This document shows positions 1 to 11,797 of a DNA stretch of 64,000 bases, piece after piece. The notes below the pieces were generated by a model. The model made no database searches. It was not told the origin of the DNA and saw only the letters and a list, made by a program, of their open reading frames with translations. Position numbers and translations under genes: made by a program. The first letter of the stretch is position 1. Each line of letters begins with the position of its first letter. The DNA comes from Liolophura sinensis (taxonomy: Eukaryota; Mollusca; Polyplacophora; Chitonida; Chitonidae). The DNA is taken from positions 2,042,160 to 2,106,159 of the forward strand of contig NC_088298.1 in assembly GCF_032854445.1 (NCBI RefSeq), given 5' to 3'.

Positions 1-175
1 CCATTTGCCAACTATCACAGTGTCGTCGCTGCTCTAGTTTTACTCTCTGCGCTGTAACCGCATATCACGGGTTAGGTATGACCATTTGCCAACTATCACA
101 CTGTCGTCACTACTCTAGTTTTACTCCCTGTGCTGTAGCCGTATCGCAGCTGTAGGTTTACTCTCTATGCTGTAT
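1..175. repeat. Two partial units of the 81-bp-type repeat family
   Basis: The phrase CATTTGCCAACTATCACA, followed by TGTCGTCGCTGCTCTAG and TTTTACTC, occurs twice. The same family occurs singly or in tandem at 2227-2300, 2995-3288, 6741-6860, 8110-8240 and, inverted, at 19927-20055. Confidence 0.7.
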
Positions 176-805
176 ACGTTGTCCTTGGTGGGAGAAGGTC
201 GTTTATCATTCTTCATAAATTCACAACTTTGTAAATTTAGTAACTAGTTGCTTTAAATTCAACGCGACAGAATCTCGCAGAATTTGCCTGTGAGTTAGCT
301 GAACGTCCGTGTCACTGAAGGAAGGAGTGCCACGGTGTGGTTTAGCAGGTAAACCCGAATTGTATGGTAATTCCTTGACATACATCTACCACTATAATAA
401 CAATGGAGCGACTAATAATGCATTAAAAACTACACCATCATTGCAATATGAGGAGTACATAGAGGTTACTGTAGAACAGAAATCACACTTAACACAATCG
501 GGCAACGTCACTTGTTTTCTTGTTAAAGGCGATACTTGTGACCAGTATACTTAGCCTTGTGTGCAATAAGAACATGGCTGTACCACACCTTCTCAACTAT
601 ACAAGATATGTTTTCGCATCTTAATCACTACTTGAGGGGCACGAAAGGTTATACTATAGGGGAGCTTTGAGATTGAACTTTCGTCACCAAAATTAATAGG
701 CAAAGAAAATGAAGTATGTATAAGTTGAAAGGCCGTTAAAAATTGTCCAGAAATAGTTGATAGTTGACTTAATATTTTTTAATTTGTTCAGCCTCGTAAA
801 ATGAG
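176..805. other. Non-coding stretch, nothing recognised
   Basis: A short open frame of 81 codons at 309-554 has no recognisable motif and no splice context. I see no gene. Confidence 0.5.
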
Positions 806-950
806 TTCGAATATTTTATTCTATGGTGGCATTTTCTGACCATAATGGCGGCCTGCATTATAATGGGAGGAAACCGGGCAAAGCCCGGGGGGAAACCAAC
901 GACCATCCGCAGGTTGTTGCCAGACCTTCCCACGTACGGCCGTATAGTCT
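806..950 (-). mobile_element. SINE-A fragment
   Basis: Minus-oriented core of the abundant SINE. It keeps the pieces GGCCTGCATTATAATGGGAGG, shortened here to its ends, and CCGCAGGTTGTTGCCAGACC. No tRNA head. Confidence 0.65.
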
Positions 951-1674
951 GCATAGGTCGATTCCTTCCAGACAAACATCTCATTACCGTAACGTAAAAG
1001 CGAAATACCCTGGAGCAAGGTACAAAAACGCGGGGAGTAAAGATTCTATATCAGTTTTAAGAAAATGCCACATGTAAGGGAAATCTCTATGTTATATATA
1101 CTGCAATGTACATCCAGCCAGCCCTCTTTGTTAAGATGATTGATTCGTTCTGAGCAGCTTCAAATAAATACACATAAATAAACACACAATGTGTAGCATT
1201 TATTTTCACTGAGGATTCCCATCGGACCCATGCTATATGCGACACACATAATTAAAGTTAACTCGCAATATCAAAAGGTCAAAGTGGAAATTTGTAAGAC
1301 TTATTTCAAATTAGAAAAAAAAAATCTCAGAGAAGCTACATGTGGTCATGGTTGGTATTGCGATAGCCAGTTAGCTTATTAAGCGTGACGATGCGAACAG
1401 AAGACGTGTAGCTTGTACAATGAGCCAAAGGTCAAATGAAATTCAAATATATGACGTTTCTGCTTCGTTACTGTTAATTAATGAGATATAGCCTCTATAA
1501 CGATTGCTTGAGCAACATATCAAAGCCGCGTTCTCAGCTTGAGGTTTGCAGTGACGTCATAAGCAACGGGTTGAGCGGAAGTTGGAGATAACGCATACTG
1601 TGAAGCGTATATATTACAGCTCACACCATATCATTCATACGACTGGTAACACAATGGATAACAATGAAATGGCC
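951..1674. other. Non-coding stretch, nothing recognised
   Basis: AT-rich, no long frame and no repeat unit that I can place. Confidence 0.5.
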
Positions 1675-2125
1675 GCATAATGCGTAGCACACACATGATG
1701 TTTCATACAAGGCGCAACATACACATTATTGATTACACAATGCGTAGCATTACTTTGATCACACGGTGTGTAGCACAGACACGTAGCATTACATTGACTG
1801 ATACACGATGTTTAGCATACACACGTAGCATAAGGTTGATCACGCGATGTGTAGCATAAACATGCAGTATTACCTTGGGTGATCACACGATGTGTAGCAT
1901 ATACATTTAGAATTACTTTGACTGATCACACAACGTGTAGCATAACATGTAGCATTACTTTGACTGATACACGACGTGTAGCATAAACATGTAGGATTAC
2001 TTTGATCACACGATGTGTAGCGTATACATATAGTATTACCTTGAGGGATCACATGATGGGTAGCATATACATATAGATACACATATAGTATTACAATGAG
2101 TGATCACATGATGTGTACTACTTGC
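1675..2125. repeat. Tandem array, about 43-bp units
   Basis: About ten diverged units built around GATCACACGATGTGTAGCAT, then ATACATGTAG and TATTACTTTGA. Spacing varies because units gained or lost a few bases. Confidence 0.8.
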
Positions 2126-2226
2126 ATGGTCCAGTCATTTATACAAACATCTGTATGGTTAAGTCACATATAATTTGTTACTGTCTAAACGAACACTTAG
2201 AAGAAAACCCACACTGAGGTCAGCTG

Positions 2227-2300
2227 ACCTTATTTCACTGGTTACGTGTGATCATTTGCCAACTTTCACAGCGTCGTCGCTGTTCTGTTTCATTCTTCGA
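2227..2300 (+). repeat. Single unit of the 81-bp-type family
   Basis: TTTCACTGGTTACGTGTGAT followed by CATTTGCCAACTTTCACA and a GTCGTCGCTGTTCTG end, related to the array at 2995. Confidence 0.6.
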
Positions 2301-2887
2301 AATGATGTTTTTTGTATTGCCAAATTGTGAGGAAATTTTTGTGGACATGAAAAAAATTATCATCAAAAAATGTGACTGCGACGTCACTTATAAAGATGCA
2401 TGGGCGCCCTTACATGGAGTTCGTTAGATATCACACGAGTTTTATGTGCAATGCTACTAGTTAGATTGCTAAACGTTAAAGGAAAACGTAAAAACGAAAA
2501 CAATAGTCTGATATTAGCACCTATGCCTGAATCGAAAATATTCATATACAAAATACGGACGATATTTACGGTCCCGAACTAACAAATACCGAGAGATAAA
2601 TGCGATCAAATTAGAAATCAATGGGTTATTGCCAATGACTCTGAGCTCCCTAATGCTCTGTGGAAATCAAACAGATTAGACCCTAATACACAAAACAGGA
2701 AGCAGCGGATTTCTGCAATATGATTGGCCAAAAATAACATATCAGCTGAGACACGGCGGTAAACTTACGGCTCTCTAGTACGTGTATACATAGGTTTTTT
2801 ACTCCAAAAATCGATTTTGAGTTTATTATTGGTCAAAATCTGTTAAATGATGATAATAGATAACTGGAAGTAGGGTGACGTTGTGAT

Positions 2888-2942
2888 CTAAACATCTAAA
2901 CACCTAAACATCTAAACACCTAAACATCTAAACATCTAAACA
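2888..2942. repeat. Short tandem repeat (CTAAACAT/CTAAACAC)
   Basis: Alternating CTAAACAT and CTAAACAC units repeated about six times. Confidence 0.85.
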
Positions 2943-2994
2943 CGGGCAAAATATGCAGTCAAATCCTAACCGAGGTAAGCTAACAAGAGACCGG

Positions 2995-3288
2995 ATTTCA
3001 CCGCTTACGTGTGACCATTTGCCAGTTACCACACTGTCATCGCTCCTCTGGTCTTACTCTGTATGCTTTAGCCGTATTTCACCGCTTACGTGTGATCATT
3101 TGCCAGTTACCACACTGTCATCGCTCCTCTGGTCTTACTCTGTATGCTCTAGCCGTATTTCACCGCTGACGTGTGACCATTTGCCATTTACCACACTGTC
3201 ATCGCTCCTCTGGTCTTACTCTGTATGCTCTAGCCGTATTTCACCGCTTACGTGTGACCATTTGCCAGTTACCACACTGTCATCGCTA
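2995..3288 (+). repeat. 81-bp minisatellite, nearly four units
   Basis: Units start at 2995, 3076, 3157 and 3238, each with ATTTCACCGCTTACGTGTGA, CATTTGCCAGTTACCACACT and GTCATCGCTCCTCTGGTCTT. As 81 is a multiple of three, an open frame runs through it without implying a gene. Confidence 0.9.
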
Positions 3289-3485
3289 CAATGCTGTTAC
3301 TCGTCATGGGGTCCGTTTTACGAAGCAGTCGTAATTTAGGCCTCGCGTTACTTCCATGACAACACATGTTCAAGTGATATTTTATCATAGTAAATGCGCT
3401 TGACGTTGTGATGTGACAGCCTTGTAAAACGGGCCAAACGTTGATATCACACAAATGATACTTTATATTTATGTATTTACATCCG

Positions 3486-3772
3486 GGGTTTTACATCGTA
3501 CTTAACAATTTTTCTGTTATTTGACGACGAGGAGTCATTAGGTGTGTGCACATATATATTGTACTTTCTTGTGACAGGGCGAGTCCATGCCGCCAAAGTG
3601 CAGTCGCCCCTGACGTATCATGCCGAAGACAGCAGACACAAAACACCCCACCCAGTCATGTTATACTGACAACGGGCCAACCAGTCATTTCTTCTCTAGC
3701 ACCAAGCGAGGCAGGAACAAGTACCATTCTTAAATGTCTCCCGATTTCAAGGTCTAACCATTAGGCTGATAG
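3486..3772 (-). mobile_element. SINE-B copy (tRNA-derived, minus orientation)
   Basis: Contains TTTTACATCGTACTTAACAA, the TTGTGACAGGGCGAGTCCAT, CCGCCAAAGTGC and TATCATGCCGAAGACA core, and ends TCTAACCATTAGGCT, a remnant of the tRNA-like head read on the minus strand. Compare the better-preserved copy at 36335-36650. Confidence 0.65.
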
Positions 3773-4514
3773 TTTATATATGTTACCCCTGATATTCTCA
3801 CTGGCAGATAAAGTTTACATGAGTGACCCTTGATATTCTTACTGGCTGTTATACACGTACATGTACACAAGCTTATATACAAGTACACGTTAATGCCTAA
3901 CGTTCACCACATGTCATCCACGCAAAACGCTGTGACAATTTCAAGTGGTCGTGGTCGTGTTACAAACAGTTTATTTGTATTCTGAATACACCGGTAAATG
4001 AATAATATCACATACAAATGGGTCAGACGAGAATGGTTTCATGAAATATCGCAAATTTCAAAATTTATCGTATCCTTATCTAACATATTCTTAAATCGAT
4101 ATCAAGTAATTTCGTTTCTTAGACTTCTGCAAAGTCTTTCTCTAGTACTCTCTCTCCTCCCCACATCCCTACCCCACTGTCCCTTTCTAGCTAACCTCCA
4201 TGAGTCGTGGGTTTGTCTCAAAGCGGGCGAGTCTATATACAGCGCTTTCTAAAGATGCGCAGTGGAGTGTAAAATAATGCAAAATGAATGGAAGGAATGC
4301 CGCTGTCTGAAGTCTTTGTGTTCGTTGTTATGGTGGATACGGAGGAGTTACCGGAATCGAGTAGTACAAGTGGCGTACTTAAAACCAGTGGAGGAGTACC
4401 GGTTAGTTTGTATATTGAAATAGATCATATAGTTGTCAGCGGATACGTCTGGCGTGTAACAAAGTTTACATACACATACACGCAAGGCCGTGGAAAACTT
4501 TTTGAAGTTTACTT

Positions 4515-4870
4515 ACCATTGACGGGTGTCCCTTGTACTAGAAGCAACGACACACCTGGCTATATAGGGTCAGGATTTTCGTGAACAATCTCTCCAGCTG
4601 AGCCCCACGGCAACTTATATCTGCCAGTCTGTCCTGGGAAACTGATATATCCTGTCACAGATACGGGTAACGGTTACATTCTGCTGAAAAGAATTTTGGA
4701 TTAAATACACAGAAAAACTAGATCGGGAACCTGTGAACAATGGGTCAGCGTACTGCTCAGTCAGCCTCGCGGACGCAACAGCCAACTTGATTTCAGCGCC
4801 ATTCACCAGGGAGCGGTCATTTTCCTTTCGCTCAAATTCGTCGATTATGTATGTGAATCCAAGCAAAACA
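4515..4870 (-). pseudogene. Exon-like decayed coding stretch, family unknown
   Basis: The minus strand from 4870 downwards has coding-like codon composition: FTYIIDEFERKEN, SLVNGAEIKLAVASARLTEQ, YADPLF. Then, in a shifted frame, ISFPGQTGRYKLPWGSAGEI and VHENPDP, followed by an in-frame TAG, GVSLLLVQGTPVN and a good donor GTAAGT at about 4515. The shift and stop suggest a dead exon or one copied from elsewhere. I cannot name the family. Confidence 0.3.
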
Positions 4871-5825
4871 TTCCCAATCCACGACTTCCTTCAATCACTT
4901 CTCCCTATTTTTACAGTTGTTAAAGGTCGCTACAGTACTCATGTGGAAACATGTGGTATTTTTCACTCCTTCGGTGGCACGCTCTCTGTAGCGTTATATT
5001 ACATAAAGACACAAAGAAGCTCATTTCCGTTTGCTTCTGAACATAGGCTATTGCTAACATTTGTTAACCACATATTATATCCAGATTTGGAATATATCCT
5101 TATAAGAACACCTCCTCCGCTCGTACAGCTGTCTGTTTAGACTTACACGATACTAACACTTCAACCGTATTATCCCACCACTTCACATCTCCATGCAGCT
5201 GCATATATCTCACCTAGTAAAGGCTATTAAACGTGCTCAAGACGTCATCCCGTCAAATATTTGCATATCTAACATTAATATTTATAAAAAAAAATTTAAA
5301 TATATCTTGGGAGGAAGTGGGCAGTGGATATCGGGGCTAAAATCCATGTCTCAACAAGAAATTAATTTGCTGTGTTAATTGTGATTACCTGTTATATCGT
5401 ATGCTAATTACACCCGAATAATTTGCATCTGCTTTTGACGTCGAGGACTATGACGAGAACACGTATTAGGCAAACTTATTTGTGTTGGGTGCTCGAGGCG
5501 ACGAATCAGCTCGATGACCTAAACCTGGACATTTATAACTGGCCAACGACCCAATTGAATGCTTCAATATGAATCCATTAATCTTAAACTTTATGTGCAT
5601 AGCATTGCACCCATTTCAACTATTCGTCGCATTTTCTGCTTTAATGATTGTGCATAATCTACGTATTTATGAGGTGAGATTACATTCTTAGTGCTTCATA
5701 ACCATTTTGATAGTCGGTTTGACTTGCGGTCAAATCCTTACAGTCTTGAGAAGACACATTTATATCATTACATAACTGGCCGTTCACCTTCAAATGTAAT
5801 GTTTGTTTAAGTTACTTGGTTGCAG
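4871..5825. other. Non-coding stretch
   Basis: AT-rich. An open frame of 135 codons at 4733-5140 lies on the strand opposite the exon-like stretch and shows no motif. Nothing else recognised. Confidence 0.45.
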
Positions 5826-5868
5826 TTTGCGCCGTACTCAAGAATATTTCACTTATACGATGGCCTAG
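5826..5868 (-). mobile_element. SINE-A 3' fragment
   Basis: GCGCCGTACTCAAGAATATT followed by TCACTTATACGATGG, the 3' part of SINE-A in minus orientation. Confidence 0.7.
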
Positions 5869-5944
5869 GCCTAATAACCTTGGTACGAAATGACAATCTA
5901 TGACAATTAATCTGCCCTATAAGTCGCTCTGTATTTCTTTCACC

Positions 5945-6300
5945 CTGTCTGTCTTTTTGTCTGTCTGTGAATTGGGGATCTGTCTCTCTATCTGTGTCTG
6001 TCTTTTGGCCCATCTGTCTGTCGATTGGGGATCTGTCTGTATTTCTGTCTGTCTGTCGACCTGTCTGTCTTTCTCTCTGTATGTCGACTGGAGATCTGTC
6101 CGTATGTCTGTCTGTCGATTGGGGATCTGTCCGTATGTCTGTCTGTATGTCTGTCGGCCTGTCTGTCTGCCTGTCGGTTGGCGGTCTGTCCATATGTCTG
6201 TCTGTCTGTCGATGGAGTGTCTGTCTATATGTATGTTTGTCTGTCGGTTGGGGGGGTCTGTGCGTATGTCGAGTGGTTAGACCGGTAGGTCTGCGTGTAA
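5945..6300. repeat. TCTG microsatellite/minisatellite
   Basis: CTGT/CTGTC-rich tract with a longer unit around GTCGATTGGGGATCTGTCTG. It creates long Cys/Ser/Val frames on one strand and Asp/Arg/Thr frames on the other, which are repeat artefacts. Confidence 0.9.
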
Positions 6301-6740
6301 GCCTGTGAGATTTTGGGCCAAACATACAGCATTTATGACCTATTAATATCTTGTATCTTTTAAGACCCAATTACGAATTGTGTGTTAGTACTTCACGATT
6401 TCCATATTTAAAACAACCAAAAAACTTTATACGTCACATTGGCAGTACTTTCAGTTGTTCAACATAAAAACGATGATATCCAATATAGGAATAAATATGA
6501 CATGTATGTCCAGTCCCGATAAAATTTTTGACAATTCGTTAATGATCTTTCAAATAATTTCCAAAGTTTTCCAGCAGTATTTTATTTATTCTTAATTACA
6601 TCCCAATTAATCCTTCAGCGTAAATCAGGTGTCCATCGAAGCTGATTATTGTACATAATTAGGGTAGAGTTTAAAATCCACATTTTTAAAAATTAATTCT
6701 GCTTAAGCCATGATGCTAACGGACCTGTCGTGGGATACTA

Positions 6741-6860
6741 TTTATGCATTTACATGAACTGTTAGAATAAAACCCTAACTGAGATAAACTGAAGTTACGT
6801 TTGACGATTTGCCAACTATCACATTACCGTCGCTGCTCTGTTTTTTCTCCCTATGCTGTA
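6741..6860 (+). repeat. Dispersed copy of the 81-bp-type family with longer left flank
   Basis: GCATTTACATGAACTGTTAG is followed by AATAAAACCCTAACTGAGAT and the GATTTGCCAACTATCACATT core. The inverted copy at 19927-20055 shares the same left flank, so the mobile or duplicated unit is larger than 81 bp. Confidence 0.65.
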
Positions 6861-7259
6861 CGTCTTAATTATATTATTACGAGCTTGGGTGGATAGTGGA
6901 AGGATTATTGACGTACATGACTTAACAAAATCTAACACATTTCTTGAAATCTTGTACGCTTTTCATAAAACACTGAAGTCGCACAAAATTCCGCACTGAC
7001 AGTCCCTTAACAGATTTTGAAAATGCCCTGAGTTCCAAAACAGCACATATGTGATGTCACGGAACTGTGATGTGACATGCGCAAAGGCGCTTCATACCTT
7101 CCATTTTGTACAAGTTTACGCGCGCTAAAGCGCGCTAACCGATATGCTAATCAGAATTCAGTGCCGTCGTCGTTTAAAAAAGACCATTGCCATCGCTTTA
7201 TCTGAAATATTTTAAATGTGGACAAAACATAAAAATTACATAATCTTCAGGCGAAACAG

Positions 7260-7740
7260 TGCGAAAAGTTACTCGTAAATGTGGTCTTCAATATGTTTTT
7301 CGATTTTTCTTTACAGAGAAAAAGACACTTGAAAATAAGAATTGTATGGTGGGTTTTTGGAACCACGTTGTGGTATATATAGTCTTCGTGTAACAATGTT
7401 ATAATTGAGGATGTTTAATCACTATATTTGCACTAGAATTTGGTCTGTACAGCTAACCAAGGCGTTTAACTTGGATTTTGAGCATATTTTAATTTTTAAG
7501 ACATTCATAAATATTATTGTAATTGAATGCATATGTTTGGATGTAACTAATAAATTTACATTCAAATAAATTTATTAGACATGAATCACATCCTTATTTA
7601 GAACATTATCATGCAACGAAGATAAATACCGAAAGGTGGTTCCAAATACCCACCATCCAAAAATATTTACAAATACTTTTTTCTCCTGAAATAAAAATGG
7701 ACAAAACATTATCGACCAAATTTGGTAATACGTTTTGCGG
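7260..7740. repeat. Large inverted repeat (fold-back element)
   Basis: Arms 7260-7425 and 7580-7740 are diverged reverse complements. Landmarks are GTGGGTTTTTGGAACCACG at 7347 against GTGGTTCCAAATACCCACC at 7637. The spacer is about 155 bp and AT-rich. No transposase is visible; it may be a MITE or an inverted duplication. Confidence 0.65.
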
Positions 7741-8109
7741 CTCTTTTATCTGATTTTTGCATCAGTTTTATGCTTTCTTCTCTTTTACAGTTTCGACATA
7801 CGTTAGGTCAAGAAGGACAGACGTAGTTCTACGAGACTATAAAAACCCCATCGACCTTTGGACTGCGAGTGCCCGCCTTCTAGCACAACCTTTTGTGCTT
7901 ACATTGAATGACCACACTCTTGTATGTTGTAGAATAAACCAAAGTTCAATTCAGAAAGTGGAGGGGTAGTTTTATAACATGATATCGTGTTTGTTTGACT
8001 GTAATTCGATAGGCCCACGACTTACGCACGGGGCATGCACTGAACTCGTCTATCCTATATTCAGGCTATAGACGATGTGTGAGGTGTTGATACTCTTTTA
8101 TGATAAGTC

Positions 8110-8240
8110 AGAATATAAAACCCTTTTACTGAGATAAATTAACAAGAGGGTTACGACGATTTCACCGGTTACCTGTGATCATATGCTAGTCATCACGTTG
8201 TTGTCAATGCTCTGGTTTTACATTCTATGCTTCATTCATC
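8110..8240 (+). repeat. Dispersed copy of the 81-bp-type family
   Basis: TTTACTGAGATAAATTAACA, TTTCACCGGTTACCTGTGAT and GCTCTGGTTTTACATTCTAT follow the same order as the other copies. Confidence 0.6.
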
Positions 8241-9654
8241 TTTAATATTACACAGAAGTTTGCGCGCACTTCAGCTAAATCTCCGAGATAGACCAACTGT
8301 AGTTTTCTAACGCTATCCTGGCTTTGGACATGGGTCACGCTCGTGTGCTGGGTGCCAAAGCCATCATCAACTTTAGATTGATTTCGCAGCTAATGGAAAT
8401 TTTAACTCGTTTGTAGTACATTTATGAGCTTAATAATCGTAAAAATAACCAGTGAAATGTAGTTTGTTCCCCTCAGAAATATAAAACTCCATCCAAACAT
8501 TGCCTTTTGGTTGTGAGTTCACACGTGGGTGACCCAGTTAAGTCAGTGTACGTTGACACGTGAAGTCCGGATGTTCAACGCCATTGATCAAAAACGCCCG
8601 CAGGCTGGTATCTGACACCCCCACAAGAGACCCTGTTTTTTCACGCTCATTGCAAGTTGCATACCCTAAATATATGCAATTTTAGACATAAACCACCGGA
8701 AACGCCCCGACATTCTAGTCCTTCGCATGTTTTATTCAAAATCTATTAATACAATCCGGCCGAATAAGGAAGGCCTATAAATAGGTTGCTTGTTCTCTTA
8801 CAACTTATGTTTTATAGATAGTATAATTTGCATAACGTGGGGTTTCATCATCACGGGATCACCCGAAGTGTCCGTCACTGGCGTGCACATTTTGTCTTAA
8901 CATACGTTTTCTTTTGACCATATTTGTTTCTTCGCTCAATTTGGCTATTTATTTATTTATTTATTTATTTATTTATTTGATTGCTGTTTTCAGGCAGCAT
9001 TATGGTGTGATTCAGAAGTCTGGTGAATCCTGTTGTTCGTGATTTCTCCAGTACATTTTAAGGGAGACAAATCGTTTAAGGCATAAAACAGCAGTGCCCT
9101 ACCTGACTGAGGATTCACGATCATGTTGGTATTGAAATTGTTGATATTGCTATTCAATATGATCATTTATTTTCAGGGCTAATTGCAATAGTTACAAGTA
9201 GATAACTTTCATTAATGTTTTTAAGCAGATAGATAGTTATGACTTGCCTCCCTTCGACGTTTGTAGACGACCGGTGAGCCCTATTAGAGTGGAGAATTGT
9301 GTTAACATGGCAACATTGGTTATTGCACCTTTGACCTGTAAATGTAAAGATCAGTTAAATCTATTGTAACCTAATTGAGAAGGACGAGGTATGAGAGGTG
9401 TTATGAAAATAACTTTATTATTTTTTGTGTTGAAATGCACTCAAATGTATAAATCTTCCATCGCGAGTTGCTTACACTGAATACGTGTATGATGGTGTCA
9501 AGTTGGCCTACACTGACGTCGCATACATTTTTCGCAGCTACTAGAGGATAATTTAATGTATAAACACTTATTTCGCATGTCTGGGTGTAAATAACATGTT
9601 CAAGAGTAAAGATGTCGGGGAATCACCTCGCAAATATGAAAGGTGTGACAAGTA
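8241..9654. other. Non-coding stretch with simple repeat and MITE-like scrap
   Basis: A TTTA run lies at 8947-8978. At about 9055-9165, GGGAGACAAATC, AAAACAGCAGTGCCCTACCT and ATTCACGATCATG resemble one arm of the inverted-repeat element at 55391-55611. No gene seen. Confidence 0.45.
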
Positions 9655-9835
9655 TTCGACCCTCTTGCCCGTTTGTCCGGGGAAACCCCACGACCATCCG
9701 CAGAGTGCTGTCAGACCTTCCCGCGTACGGCTAGAGAGGAAAGCGACATGAGCTTGACTTGAACTCACAACGACCTCATTGGTGAGAGGCTCCTGAGTGA
9801 CTGTGCCGCGTTGGCACCCTGACCACCTTGGCGAC
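9655..9835 (-). mobile_element. SINE-A, 3'-truncated, with tRNA-like head
   Basis: Core CCACGACCATCCGCAGAGTG, then GACTTGAACTCACAACGACC (B-box side) and the head end at about 9830, all in minus orientation. Confidence 0.75.
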
Positions 9836-11320
9836 GTACGATTACGATTCTAAAGCAGTATATGCTATGAAATGAGTTCAGAAGAGTCGTATCTTTATTC
9901 GTCAATATATAAAGTCATTGAATGATTGTGTTTAACTTCGGCTGTAATGCAGTCATACTGTGGCGAAGGTAGGTTTAGAAAAGATAAATGGTCTTCGTAG
10001 CAAAACTTTTACAAAACGTCCCTTCATCTCCATTCATAAGTCTCTCTAAGCAACATTTTAGTCATACATTTTATGATATTTAATTATCGAAAAACTGAAA
10101 AATTTATATATGCGAAGCTTTTTGGAGGGGCAGCTTTTATCGATCTTTTCTGTGAACAGTACGATAAATGAAACTTTGAATGGTCTGGATGAAAGTATGA
10201 TCAAGGCTGGATATATGCGTCGACAAAGACATTCGTATACCAGCCGTCAACCAGTAAGGGCATTCCAGCTCAATCACAAGAGCAATTCCCAACACGATGT
10301 CTAACACAAACAACCAAAGAACTAAGAAACTATATACAGTGCAAAAAGGCCATACACGTTAGCTGAAAACATGAGACGATGTATCTTTAGCTTGCTTACC
10401 TGCTAAGGCAGTCTGGTGAGGAGAAAAATATTAGTGAATTGTCTATCATTCGTTTAACTCTCAGTCATTTAGCCAGTGAAAAGATGAGTTAACCCAATGC
10501 ATGGCTTTTCGCTTTCGTTTTTCGACGAAGTTTATTAATGTCAGTGGAAAAGTACAATCTTAATCGCCTTCTTGGAAAAATCGGAGATGATGTAAGTTCT
10601 AGCCAAAAGCTGTACTAATATTATAAATTAGCCAGCCGTGGTGCCTAAGTTATCATGTATTATTTCTGTTATAACTATACGCTATCACTTAATAGCGAAT
10701 AATTGCAGAAACAGTCAAAAACTCGATCTGCGTATTATCATGATTTGTGTGCGAGTTAGTACTCAGGCCGGGGAACCAGACCGTTTGTGATATTTCTTCT
10801 ACTCGGAGAGAACAAAGAAGGCTGGTGTCGAACAACGCGTCATGTGTTATAAGTATTGTAAGACAAGTTACGACACCTGAAACTTTCAAATTTCAAGTCG
10901 ATAACGTACAAACAAAATAAATATATAAATAAATAAAATTACCTCTGTCCTAGTCTGTGACAAAAATGACTGCCATGAAGCATAAACATGAATTGCCGGT
11001 TTGCGCGTGCACACTGATTCGCACAAAAAGTAGCTTAGCAGCAGAAATGAGGGTTTCTTCATTCATTCAACATGTGCAAGCTAGAGTCCGTGTGTTCAGA
11101 GGGGGGAATCCCCAGTATTTACCAAACGTCACCTGGTTGTTAAACGTGCATGAATACAAACGATTTAGCAATGTCATTGGCATTCAAAGCGACAGACAAG
11201 ACTGTACCAAAACCTATTTTCATGTGTTGTGATGTATTATGAAAAGCGTGTACAGTGGGATAAAATACGGTGGTCTGTTTGGACATATACAACTGATGTG
11301 ACGTCACACCACTGTCTTCA
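9836..11320. other. Non-coding stretch, nothing recognised
   Basis: Only short open frames without motifs (for example 10110-10304, 10957-11232). No repeats I can place. Confidence 0.45.
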
Positions 11321-11487
11321 TATTTATTTATTTATTTATTTGATTGGTGTTTTATACCGTACTCAAGAATATTTCACTTATACGACTGCGGCCAGCATTA
11401 TGGTGGGAGGAAACCGGGCAGAGCCCCGGGAAACCCACGACCATCCGCAGGTTGCTGGCAGACCTTGCCACTTACGACTGGAACGTT
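11321..11487 (-). mobile_element. SINE-A, head-less copy
   Basis: TTTA tail, CGTACTCAAGAATATTTCAC, GGCCAGCATTATGGTGGGAG and CCATCCGCAGGTTGCTGGCA on the plus strand, so the element points to the minus strand. Confidence 0.8.
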
Positions 11488-11711
11488 CGTCATAAGGATA
11501 TCCCATGTTTGTGTATGGAACATATCAAAAACAGTTATTTTCTATAAAATCGTTTTCTGATGAAATAGCTTAGGATAATTATAGTAAGGTTTAACGAATT
11601 TTCAGTTGCTATAAACGCTGCTTAAAATATAGCAGGCCCGCCCTGAATTACTTCCCTTGTTAGAGCGAATAGTACGTAACGCGAGATTAGCTTTTTAGTT
11701 TAGCCTTTGAA

Positions 11712-11797
11712 TTATTTATTTATTCAATTGGTGTTTCACACCGTACACGGGCATATTTCACATATACGTTGGCGGCCAGCATTCTGGTGGAAGGTCA
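11712..11797 (-). mobile_element. SINE-A 3' fragment
   Basis: TTTATTTATTCAATTGGTGT to GGCGGCCAGCATTCTGGTGG. Confidence 0.7.

Noticed and set aside
5849-6370. Asp/Arg/Thr-rich 173-codon frame and opposing Cys-rich frames
   Set aside because: TCTG/CAGA microsatellite translation.
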